A stretch of 64,000 bases of DNA from Pseudomonadota bacterium (GTDB lineage Bacteria > Pseudomonadota > Gammaproteobacteria > Steroidobacterales > Steroidobacteraceae): positions 1 to 64,000 of the forward strand of contig JAEWBG010000085.1 of assembly GCA_023391335.1 (NCBI GenBank). Direction: 5' to 3'. The translations under genes were made by a program, and so were the position numbers. The notes below the pieces were generated by a model. It saw nothing but the letters and a program-made list of their open reading frames with translations. It was not told where the DNA came from and searched no databases. Shown here piece after piece: positions 33,621 to 40,934 of the stretch. The first letter of the stretch is position 1. Each line of letters starts with the position of its first letter.

Positions 33621-33720
33621 CACAGAGAACGCAAAAAAGAGTTGGAGTACGTACGACGATTGATCCGAGGCCCGTCGTTCCTTTTTGCGTTCTTTGCGGT
33701 TACTCCACTCTTGTGTCTCT
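33621..33720. repeat. Interspersed CACAGAG-type inverted repeat
   Basis: CACAGAGAACGC begins the element. GAACGCAAAAA at 33627-33637 is repeated in inverse as TTTTTGCGTTC at 33682-33692, and the right side ends in a CTTGTGTCTC motif. Related sequence occurs near 51532-51905 and 58227-58400. It fills the gap between two convergent genes and may act as a terminator or a dispersed repeat. Confidence 0.5.
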
Positions 33721-33985
33721 AAGCTCGTCGGTCCGGTGCGGTTTGTGCTTCCAGCCAGTCAAGTCTCAGTAGCGCCTCTTCACGCGTGCCGCCGCACATG
33801 TCTTGGTGAGGCCGCAATGAGCTGCAAACCGCGGGCCGTTCCGGCTGGCCGAACAATCGACAGCGCATCTGTTCATCGAGCTGCACGCAGGGAACGCCCG
33901 CAGGCTTGCCGTTTGGCATACCTGGGATCGCGCTCGTGATCGAAGGAGCGATACAACAGGCGCCGCAGTGTTCGCGACAATTCAT
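33719..33985 (-). CDS. YkgJ-family cysteine-cluster protein
   Basis: An 88-residue protein with the conserved Cys pattern CREHCGACC at the N-terminus, then PCVQLDEQMRCRLF and RPAVCSSLRP. YkgJ-type proteins are presumed to bind a metal or Fe-S cluster through these Cys residues; the biological role is unknown. Convergent with the sugar transferase gene across the repeat. Confidence 0.88.
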   Translation of the reverse strand: MNCREHCGACCIAPSITSAIPGMPNGKPAGVPCVQLDEQMRCRLFGQPERPAVCSSLRPHQDMCGGTREEALLRLDWLEAQTAPDRRA

Positions 33986-34095
33986 CAGGTGATCGTTGCA
34001 GAGGCGACGCTAGAAGGAGCGGGGAGTCTACGCGATCGTCGTGCGCTGAAGAATCTACGTGGGAACTTTGCGGACCGGCGATCGATTTTGAGATC

Positions 34096-35511
34096 GTGCT
34101 GCTTACACGACCACCGACAAGCGACCTCAAGCGAGTGAGTTGGCGACGCACCTTAGGATCCTGGATGCTCGGCCTGACGCTCGTCCTGTCCGGATCGTGC
34201 AGCACTAATCCTCGAATCGAGCCCCCGGAGAAGATGCCGCCGATCGTTGTTCGAGAGCATCCGCTTTCCGAACAGGCCGCCGACCCGCTCCTAGATAAAG
34301 CACTCCAAGGGTATGCCGATCGACCTCAAGTCCTGGATCTCGTCGATGCGGTTCGCCGCTATTCGTCCGCACCGCTGACGAGCGGGAACAAAGTCAGTGT
34401 GCTGGTCGATGGACCGCAGACGTTCGCGACGATCGATTCTGAACTCCGGAAGGCCAGGCATCAGATCCATGTCGAGACGTTCATCTTCGGGGCGCAGGGA
34501 ATCGGTAAGCAGTTCGCCGATCTATTGGTCGAGAAGCGCAAGGAGGGCGTTGAGGTTCGAGTGCTTTACGACAGCATCGGCAGCAAGGACACGCCGGCGA
34601 GTTTCTTCGATGATCTGCGGCAGAAAGGAATTGAGGTCCGCGAATATCATCCCGTCAATCCGCTGAAGAATCCTGAGGTGTGGGAGATTCAGAACCGCGA
34701 CCACCGCAAGATCGTGATCGTCGATGGCGAAGTGGGGTTCACCGGCGGCATCAATATCGATGACACGTATTCCAGTGCATCGAGCAGCAGGCCCGGCCCG
34801 AAGCGCGGCATCGAAGACGGCTGGCGCGATACGCACATTCGCATCGAAGGTCCAGCGGTCAGGCAGCTACAAAAATTGTTCCTCGATCAGTGGGCGAAGG
34901 TCGGAGAGCCCGCTCAGATCACGAATCCGCAAGCGTACTTCCCGGAGCCGAAACGACCCGGCAGCGCGCTCGTAACCATCGTCCACAACGACAGCGACTC
35001 AGACGATCGTTCGCTGTATGCGACCTTTCTCGCTGCGTTCACCCATGCGAGTTCGCGGCTCTGGATCACGCATGCTTACTTCGTGCCCAATGAGCAAGTT
35101 CTCAAAGCATTGGAGGAGGCCGCGGAGCGCGGCGTGGATGTGCGGTTGATCTTGCCTGCCTTCAGCGATTCCAGTTTGGTGCTGAAGGGAACGCAAGCGA
35201 CTTATACCGAGCTGCTCAAATCAGGCGTCCACATCTATGAGCTGAAGGACGCGCTCCTACACGCGAAAACGGTCGTCGTAGACGGAACGGTGTCCATCGT
35301 CGGCTCGGCGAATCTTGATATGCGCAGCTTCGTTCACAACGACGAAGACAACGCAATCATCGTGAGTCGCGACTTCGCCGAGCGCATGGAGGCGGTGTTC
35401 CAGCGTGACCAACAGAATTCGCGGGCTGTGGATCTGAGTCGATGGGAGCGCAGATCCATCTGGCAACGCATCAAGGAATTCGGCGTGAAGCTGTTCGGAT
35501 ACTGGATCTGA
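34096..35511 (+). CDS. Phospholipase D/cardiolipin synthase-like lipoprotein
   Basis: Up to 471 residues. The N-terminal signal ends in a lipobox (LVLSGSC, Cys near residue 35). Two HKD motifs are complete: HRKIVIVDGEVGFTGGINI in the first half and HAKTVVVDGTVSIVGSANLD in the second. This matches ClsC/ClsA-type enzymes that make cardiolipin by phosphatidyl transfer, here probably anchored to the outer membrane. The start is uncertain: GTG at 34096 or GTG at 34135, the latter giving a more compact signal peptide. A strong hairpin follows the stop. Confidence 0.87.
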   Translation: MLLTRPPTSDLKRVSWRRTLGSWMLGLTLVLSGSCSTNPRIEPPEKMPPIVVREHPLSEQAADPLLDKALQGYADRPQVLDLVDAVRRYSSAPLTSGNKVSVLVDGPQTFATIDSELRKARHQIHVETFIFGAQGIGKQFADLLVEKRKEGVEVRVLYDSIGSKDTPASFFDDLRQKGIEVREYHPVNPLKNPEVWEIQNRDHRKIVIVDGEVGFTGGINIDDTYSSASSSRPGPKRGIEDGWRDTHIRIEGPAVRQLQKLFLDQWAKVGEPAQITNPQAYFPEPKRPGSALVTIVHNDSDSDDRSLYATFLAAFTHASSRLWITHAYFVPNEQVLKALEEAAERGVDVRLILPAFSDSSLVLKGTQATYTELLKSGVHIYELKDALLHAKTVVVDGTVSIVGSANLDMRSFVHNDEDNAIIVSRDFAERMEAVFQRDQQNSRAVDLSRWERRSIWQRIKEFGVKLFGYWI

Positions 35512-35518
35512 CGCGAAG

Positions 35519-35546
35519 ATCGAGCGCGGCATGGGCCGCGCTCGAT
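35519..35546. terminator. Bidirectional hairpin terminator
   Basis: ATCGAGCGCGG and CCGCGCTCGAT form a perfect 11-bp stem with a 6-base loop, between the convergent phospholipase-like and DUF378 genes. There is no strong T-run on either side. Confidence 0.6.
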
Positions 35547-35556
35547 GGCGAACTGC

Positions 35557-35787
35557 CTATGCGCGCCTCGCAGCCTGGGCACGCGGTTCGTCGATTTGAA
35601 ATGCCTTGAGCAACGGCATGATTTGGAACAGCGCAGATAGGCCCACGAGTGTGTAGACGATCCGAGCCAGAGGGGATCCCGCACCGAAAATCGCAGCCAC
35701 CAAATCAAATTGCGCGATGCCGACGAGCCCCCAGTTCAATCCACCTACGATCACCAGAATGAGCGTAATCAGGTTCAACGATTTCAT
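35557..35787 (-). CDS. DUF378 membrane protein
   Basis: A 76-residue protein with two membrane helices. It carries the DUF378 opening LNLITLILVIVGGLNWGLVG, followed by FDLVAAIFG and a second helix IVYTLVGLSALFQ. Function of the family is unknown. Same strand as, and downstream of, the fasciclin gene, with a 39-base gap. Confidence 0.88.
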   Translation of the reverse strand: MKSLNLITLILVIVGGLNWGLVGIAQFDLVAAIFGAGSPLARIVYTLVGLSALFQIMPLLKAFQIDEPRAQAARRA

Positions 35788-35826
35788 TTACTACTCCTAA
35801 AAAGTTTGAATTAGAAACGCGGTCGA

Positions 35827-36291
35827 TCAGTTAGGCATAACCACGCTGTCGATCACGTGGATCACGCCGTTTGATGCCTCGATATCCGTCTTGATCACTT
35901 TCGCGTCGTCCACCATGACGGCCCCATCTTTCGCCGACACCGTCAGCGATTGACCTTGCACCGTCTTCACGGCGCCAGGCTTGACTTGCGCCGCCATCAC
36001 CTTCCCAGGCACGACGTGATACGTCAGCACCGCGGTGAGTTTGTCTTTGTCCTTCAACAAGGAATCGAGTGCGCCGGCTGGAAGCTTCGCGAACGCAGCA
36101 TCGGTCGGTGCAAAGACGGTATAGGGGCCTTTTTGCTTCAACGTGTCCACGAGATTGGCCGCCTTCAGTGCTGTGACGAGCGTGTTGAACTGTCCAGCAG
36201 AAACGGCGGTATCGACAATGTCCGCAGCAGAGGCAATGGAAGTCGCAGCCATCAATGCGGCAAGCGACATCACCTTGGAAAGCGTCTTCAT
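35827..36291 (-). CDS. Secreted fasciclin-domain (FAS1) protein
   Basis: A 154-residue protein. The signal peptide is residues 1-22 (LAALMAATSIASA). A single FAS1 domain follows with the H1 and H2 boxes: GPYTVFAPTDAAFAKLP and NGVIHVIDSVVMP. FAS1 domains mediate adhesion. The start is the ATG at 36291 with the signal peptide immediately after. It is divergent from the ECF sigma gene, a frequent arrangement for sigma-controlled exported proteins. Confidence 0.92.
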   Translation of the reverse strand: MKTLSKVMSLAALMAATSIASAADIVDTAVSAGQFNTLVTALKAANLVDTLKQKGPYTVFAPTDAAFAKLPAGALDSLLKDKDKLTAVLTYHVVPGKVMAAQVKPGAVKTVQGQSLTVSAKDGAVMVDDAKVIKTDIEASNGVIHVIDSVVMPN

Positions 36292-36480
36292 GAGATCTCC
36301 TTCGGATTGCGCTAAGTTCAGTCGCCCGATTGGCAACGGGTAGAACAGATCCGATGGGACGCTGCGCGGTTTCAACTTTATTTCGCCGCCGGCGCACAAA
36401 AAGTTGAAACTTTCGAGGCCCCGGGCGGATCAGTGGCTTTCATTGCCTTCCGCATGTGCGTGCTCGTATGCTCCGCGTCG

Positions 36481-37074
36481 ATGTCGCAACTCGACCCTGA
36501 CGCGGAACTCGTACGGCTTGCTCAAGCGGGCGACTCGCGTGCGTTCGAGGCCATCGTTGTTAAGTATCAGCGTCGCATCGCTCGACACATCGCGCGCTAC
36601 TTGAGTTCGGCTGCGGATGTGGAGGACGCAGTTCAGGAGGTATTCCTGCGGGTGTACCGCTCCATTAATTCGTTTCGTGGCGAAAGCCTCTTCTACACTT
36701 GGCTATTCCGAGTGGCGACCAACGTCGCGCTGCGACACTTGGAGCGCAAGCCGGCGGACGTCCTGCTTGGCGATGAAGATCCGGAAGAACGGATGATCGG
36801 ATTCGAGCCGGGTGTGACCGATGCTGCGCAGCCGGAGCGCACGGCGATGGCGGGCGAAATTGCGGACACGGTGCAGAAGGCGCTAGCCAAACTGCAGCCT
36901 CACCTTGCGGAAGCGTTGATGTTGTACGAGGTCGAGAACAAATCGTACGCCGAGATTGCGCAGCTGCTCGAAGTGCCCCTCGGCACGGTTCGGACGTGGA
37001 TCTATCGAGCGCGCGAGTCGATCGCGAAGCGCTTGCAACCTATGCTGCGGGCGCAGCGAAGCGAGAGGTGGTGA
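36481..37074 (+). CDS. RNA polymerase sigma factor, RpoE/ECF type
   Basis: A 197-residue ECF sigma factor. Region 2 is YLSSAADVEDAVQEVFLRVYRSI with FYTWLFRVATNVALRHLER; region 4 is EALMLYEVENKSYAEIAQLLEVPLGTVRTWIYRARESI. The ATG at 36481 fits the family start. It is followed after one base by an RseA-like anti-sigma gene. It may drive the divergent fasciclin gene as well as its own operon (inferred). Confidence 0.92.
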   Translation: MSQLDPDAELVRLAQAGDSRAFEAIVVKYQRRIARHIARYLSSAADVEDAVQEVFLRVYRSINSFRGESLFYTWLFRVATNVALRHLERKPADVLLGDEDPEERMIGFEPGVTDAAQPERTAMAGEIADTVQKALAKLQPHLAEALMLYEVENKSYAEIAQLLEVPLGTVRTWIYRARESIAKRLQPMLRAQRSERW

Positions 37075-37075
37075 G

Positions 37076-37285
37076 ATGTCCGTGAAAATTTCGCGATTGC
37101 TCGACGGCGATCTGCCGGAGCAGGAGACGGCAGAGGCCTTAGATGCGATGGCAGCGGATGCGGACCAGCGCGATCGGTTCACGATCTATCGCCTCATCGG
37201 CGACACACTCCGCGGTAACAGCACGCCCGATGACGGCTACAGCAAACGCATCTTCGAGCGAATCAAGCGAGAAGAGCAGAAGTAG
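37076..37285 (+). CDS. Minimal RseA-like anti-sigma factor lacking membrane domain
   Basis: Only 69 residues. They match the N-terminal sigma-binding domain of RseA: ISRLLDGDLPEQETAEALDA, then RFTIYRLIGDTLRG. There is no membrane helix or periplasmic domain, which in RseA carry the RseB and protease signals. The frame ends cleanly and the ATG almost touches the sigma stop. It may be a cytoplasmic regulator responding to another signal, or a natural truncation. Confidence 0.75.
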   Translation: MSVKISRLLDGDLPEQETAEALDAMAADADQRDRFTIYRLIGDTLRGNSTPDDGYSKRIFERIKREEQK

Positions 37286-37363
37286 GGCCTTCGAGTTTCG
37301 TTCGGGCCTGAGTACCTCGCCGGACATCAGTCCGGTCTACTTGACCACTCGACCGCCGATCGC

Positions 37364-37639
37364 TCAATAGCGATTAGCGCGCCGTGTCAAAGTCGTCACC
37401 GCCAAGGCAATCGCACCGATTGCAAGAGCAGCAGCTAGCGGATTGCGACGTACATAGCTGAGCAGTGAATTGGATGCGGTTTGCCAATCATCCAGCGACT
37501 CGCGGCTGGCACGATCCAGATGCTCGCCGAGCCGCACTCTGAGAGAACTGACCGTCTTTATGCCGGCAGAATCGTACGAGCCGTCGCCGCCGTACTGAGT
37601 GGAGCGGGGTCGTTCGGAATTCGCGGATATCGAGCTCAT
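37364..37639 (-). CDS. Small tail-anchored DUF883/ElaB-like protein
   Basis: A 91-residue protein. The N-terminal half is hydrophilic, and helix 41-60 is amphipathic (LDRASRESLDDWQTASNSLL). A single hydrophobic segment lies near 68-85 after a YVRRNPLAAALAIG motif and ends in Arg residues. The YVRxNP-helix-Arg tail is the hallmark of ElaB/YqjD ribosome-associated inner-membrane proteins. Overall length is a little short. Confidence 0.65.
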   Translation of the reverse strand: MSSISANSERPRSTQYGGDGSYDSAGIKTVSSLRVRLGEHLDRASRESLDDWQTASNSLLSYVRRNPLAAALAIGAIALAVTTLTRRANRY

Positions 37640-37696
37640 GCGGTTGCTCCGTATCGGCTGTCACCCAGCCGCAATGCTCCAATCGCAGTCAAAGTT

Positions 37697-37731
37697 CAGT
37701 CACCAGTCAGTAGTCAGTAGTCACTAGTCAC
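37697..37731. repeat. Heptanucleotide tandem array (AGTCAST type)
   Basis: Five tandem 7-mers: AGTCACC, AGTCAGT, AGTCAGT, AGTCACT, AGTCACC. It lies just upstream of the reductase gene at 37740, leaving little room for a normal ribosome site. Same period as the arrays at 6832 and 58107. Confidence 0.85.
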
Positions 37732-37739
37732 CCAAAAGT

Positions 37740-38450
37740 ATGAAGCCCTACGTCATCTGCCACATGGTCGCGAGCATCGATGGAAAAATTCTGCATAGCC
37801 GGTGGAAGCCGCGCATTCCCGATGCGGGTGCGCTGTTCGAGCGATTGCACGAGCAGTTGCAAGGCGATGCTTGGCTCATTGGACGAGTGACCGGCAGCGA
37901 ATTCTCCAAAGCGAAACAATACGACGAGCATTGCAAGGAGACATTCCCCCGAGAAGCTTGGTTTGCCAAGCGCGATGCAAAGTCGTTCGGGGTCGTGCTC
38001 GATGCGCATGGAAAGATTGCGTGGGGACGCGCAGACATCGGTGGCGATCCGATCGTCGTGGTGCTCACGGAGAAAGTATCCGATGCACACTTGGCCGGTC
38101 TGCGCAAAGACGGTGTCTCCTATTTCTTTGCGGGCCGAGATTCGATCGATCTCGCGTTGACGCTGGAGATCCTCAACCGTGAACTCGGCGTGAAGCGATT
38201 GCTGGTGGAGGGTGGCGGCGATGCAAATGGGGAGTGCCTGCGAGCCGGACTGATCGACGAGATCAGTCTCGTCACATGTCCCGCCGTCGATGGATCGAGG
38301 GGAGCGCCCAGTGTCTTCGATTCCAGCGAGCAGAAGAGCGAAGTGCGCGCACCGATTGCATCGGTGTCGCTGGAGAGCAGCACGGTTCTCGAAGGCGGTG
38401 CGGTGTGGCTGCGGTATCGGGTTCAGAATGAAAGGAGCGGTCGTGAATAG
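37740..38450 (+). CDS. RibD C-terminal/dihydrofolate reductase-like family reductase
   Basis: A 236-residue single-domain protein of the RibD_C superfamily. It opens with CHMVASIDGKI, has GDAWLIGRVTGSEF in the middle and LLVEGGGDANGECLRAGLIDE as the NADPH-binding C-terminal part. Stand-alone members reduce pteridine- or flavin-type substrates. It overlaps the next gene by eight bases. The start is 8 bases after a heptanucleotide array. Confidence 0.88.
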   Translation: MKPYVICHMVASIDGKILHSRWKPRIPDAGALFERLHEQLQGDAWLIGRVTGSEFSKAKQYDEHCKETFPREAWFAKRDAKSFGVVLDAHGKIAWGRADIGGDPIVVVLTEKVSDAHLAGLRKDGVSYFFAGRDSIDLALTLEILNRELGVKRLLVEGGGDANGECLRAGLIDEISLVTCPAVDGSRGAPSVFDSSEQKSEVRAPIASVSLESSTVLEGGAVWLRYRVQNERSGRE

Positions 38451-38877
38451 ATTGTCGTGGCTGTGCGCCGTGCTGGCGCTGTTCTTCGCGGCAATAGCGC
38501 AAGCCGCAAGCGATGTGGAGACTGCGGCGCGAGATCTCTATGTTCGCCTCGCCCAGAAAGATCTTGCGGGACTTTCGCGCTACGTTCCACAAGGCGGATT
38601 CACCGAGTTCAATCCCGATGGCAATGAACTCAAGACGATGACGCGGGAATATTTCAAAGCGGCGTTCGCCAGCGGCGTACAGATCGATTTCCACATCGAG
38701 CAGTTGCAAGTTTCGCAGCTCCGTAAAGCCGCGATCGTCACGGGATATCGAGTCGGCGGACTGACGTTTCCTGACGGGAAGCGCATCTCAAGCCGTGACT
38801 GTTTGACGATGGTGTGGTCGCTGCAGTCAAAGGTTTGGCTGCTTCAGCACGTCCACTTGTCCCAGTGCGAGCATTGA
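38443..38877 (+). CDS. Exported NTF2-like protein
   Basis: A 144-residue protein. GTG at 38443 with AAAGGAG five bases upstream gives a clean signal peptide (LSWLCAVLALFFAAIAQAA). The mature domain has the NTF2-like alpha+beta shape (AARDLYVRLAQKDLAGLSRYV, FPDGKRISSRDCLTMVW). Role unknown; periplasmic. Translationally coupled to the reductase. Confidence 0.75.
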   Translation: MNRLSWLCAVLALFFAAIAQAASDVETAARDLYVRLAQKDLAGLSRYVPQGGFTEFNPDGNELKTMTREYFKAAFASGVQIDFHIEQLQVSQLRKAAIVTGYRVGGLTFPDGKRISSRDCLTMVWSLQSKVWLLQHVHLSQCEH

Positions 38878-39020
38878 GAGGACTCACTCGAATACGCGCC
38901 AGATGCTCTACATATTTTGACGCAAATTGTCTCGCGACTCCGATGCCGTTGGATGGGCAGCGGCGATAGACGAGCGTATTGTGCAAGCTCGTTCTTGACG
39001 TCGTCGTCCCAGGAGCATTC

Positions 39021-39914
39021 ATGCATCGGCGAACATTTATAACTTACAGCTCAGGATTGGCGATCTGCGTTGCGTTCGGTCCGAGCTTGGTCCGAGGAGC
39101 GGCCGACAGCAATCAACGACTCGGCATGTCCACCGTCACCTTCCGCAGCCGCTTCAAGCAAACTGCAGCCTCAGCTCCTATCGATAACGAACTCACGCTT
39201 TTGAAAGTGCCCGCCTTCTATCGCGAGCGTTTTGGTGTTCGCAATCTCGAGCTGTGGAGCAAGCACTTCGAATCGCTTGAACCCGAATACTTGAAGGAAT
39301 TGCGTGCCCGCGTAAAAGAAGCGGGTGCTCAAGTCCTCAATGTGCAAGTCGATGCGGACTACGACTTGGCCAGCGCCGACGAAGCAGTACGACAGCAGAG
39401 CCTTACGACCGCGCGTCGATGGATCGATGCGGCGGCGTTGCTCGGCAGTCGAGCAGTGCGCGTCAACCCCGGGCACACGGATGGCTCGGTCGACAAGAGC
39501 ATCGCGTCGATGAAGGAGATCAATGCTTACTGCAAGTCGAAAGGTTTGCCGCTGCTCATCGAAAACCACTTCGGTCTCGAGATGAATCCGGACGTGCATC
39601 TGAGAATTCGCGAGGCGGCGGGGCCCGACAATGTTTATACGCTGCCGGATTTCGGGAATTACCCGACTGAAAGCATGTGGGAATCGCTGCGGAAGATTCT
39701 TCCCTTTGCGTACATGGTTTCAGCGAAGACAGTCGAGTTCAACCAGCAGATGGAGCACGTCTCGTACGACTTCGATCGTTGCGTGAAGATGGCCGAAGGA
39801 CTGGGTTTCAAAGGGATTTACTCAGTCGAACAATGGAGCCGCGAGGACTTAATAGTCGATCCAGAAAAAGTCGTGGATAGGATGCTTCGGCACGTACGAG
39901 CAAATCTCGTTTGA
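39021..39914 (+). CDS. Exported sugar phosphate isomerase/epimerase-like TIM-barrel protein
   Basis: A 297-residue protein. It begins with a Tat-like signal (MHRRTFITYSSGLAICVAFG). The body is an AP-endonuclease-2/xylose-isomerase-type barrel with metal ligands in LLIENHFGLE and a C-terminal YSVEQWS. AGGAG is five bases before the ATG. Extracytoplasmic members of this family act in 3-keto-sugar or inositol routes. It precedes the ThuA and PQQ genes on the same strand. Confidence 0.82.
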   Translation: MHRRTFITYSSGLAICVAFGPSLVRGAADSNQRLGMSTVTFRSRFKQTAASAPIDNELTLLKVPAFYRERFGVRNLELWSKHFESLEPEYLKELRARVKEAGAQVLNVQVDADYDLASADEAVRQQSLTTARRWIDAAALLGSRAVRVNPGHTDGSVDKSIASMKEINAYCKSKGLPLLIENHFGLEMNPDVHLRIREAAGPDNVYTLPDFGNYPTESMWESLRKILPFAYMVSAKTVEFNQQMEHVSYDFDRCVKMAEGLGFKGIYSVEQWSREDLIVDPEKVVDRMLRHVRANLV

Positions 39915-39996
39915 GGATCGCGCTCACGTTGAACCTTCCACATTGCGCGTGTGTCACAGTACAGTCTTGCGAGCGGTAACAAACTACGAGGCTGCA

Positions 39997-40923
39997 GTGA
40001 GAATCTTCCTTGACACAACTTTTCTTTGGAGGCGTCGCGGCCTCGTCGCTTTGTTTTTCGCGGCCGTCGTTACATGCTCATTCGCGAGCACGGTCTCCGC
40101 AGCAACGAAGAAAATTGTGTTCTTGGCGGGGCCGCGCGATCACGGCATGTCGGGCCGCCATGAGTACGAGCGCGATCTGAAGACATTGGCGCAGTCGCTC
40201 GAACATGCGTCGAATGTAAGCGGCATTACGACGGAGCTCATTGTCGGTCGCGTTCCCAGAGATCTTGCGCCGCTGCAAGATGCCGCTGCCATCGTCATCG
40301 AGAGCAGCTCGGATCGCGCGCAGAACGAAACGCACCCGCTCTTTCCGCCGGATCCGACGACCGATCATCATGGCTACGATGCTGAGACGACTGCTTATCT
40401 GAAATCGCTCGATGAACTGATCAAGCAGAAGCAGATCGGCGTCGTGATTCTGCACTACGCGGTGTGGGCCGAGAATTGGCGCGCGCGCGAATACTATATG
40501 AATTGGACCGGCGGACTGTGGGTTCAGATCGCCTCGAAGAATCCGGTCGATGAATGGAAGATGACGCTCGAGAACAAAGGTCATCCCATTCTGCGGGGCG
40601 TGAAACCGTGGACGTATCGCGACGAAGTGTTTTGCCGCTTCCTGCTGCCGAGCGATGCGCGTCGCACGAATCTGATCCTAGGCACGCCTGAGGAAGACAA
40701 AGCGGGCATCGGGCCGCAAATCGTATCGTGGGCATACGAGCGCGATGGCGTGCGCTCGTTCGTGTATGGCGGTCAGGATTTCCGCGCCAACCTCGCGCTG
40801 GATAACTACCGCCGCTTCTTACTAAATGGCATCGCGTGGGCTGCGCATATCGATATCCCGCGGCAGGGCATTCAGTCGCCGACACCGGATGTCAGCGACG
40901 TTTCGGCTCCACGCATTCACTGA
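39997..40923 (+). CDS. ThuA-domain protein, exported
   Basis: A 308-residue protein. A signal peptide follows the basic start (WRRRGLVALFFAAVVTCSFA). The ThuA-type glutamine-amidotransferase-like fold shows IVFLAGPRDHGMSGRHEYER, VVILHYAVWAEN and DEVFCRF. ThuA proteins act in trehalose and related disaccharide oxidation pathways. GTG 39997 is preferred to the further upstream start because the signal peptide follows it. It ends 11 bases before the PQQ dehydrogenase gene. Confidence 0.8.
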   Translation: MRIFLDTTFLWRRRGLVALFFAAVVTCSFASTVSAATKKIVFLAGPRDHGMSGRHEYERDLKTLAQSLEHASNVSGITTELIVGRVPRDLAPLQDAAAIVIESSSDRAQNETHPLFPPDPTTDHHGYDAETTAYLKSLDELIKQKQIGVVILHYAVWAENWRAREYYMNWTGGLWVQIASKNPVDEWKMTLENKGHPILRGVKPWTYRDEVFCRFLLPSDARRTNLILGTPEEDKAGIGPQIVSWAYERDGVRSFVYGGQDFRANLALDNYRRFLLNGIAWAAHIDIPRQGIQSPTPDVSDVSAPRIH

Positions 40924-40934
40924 TCGATTCATTC

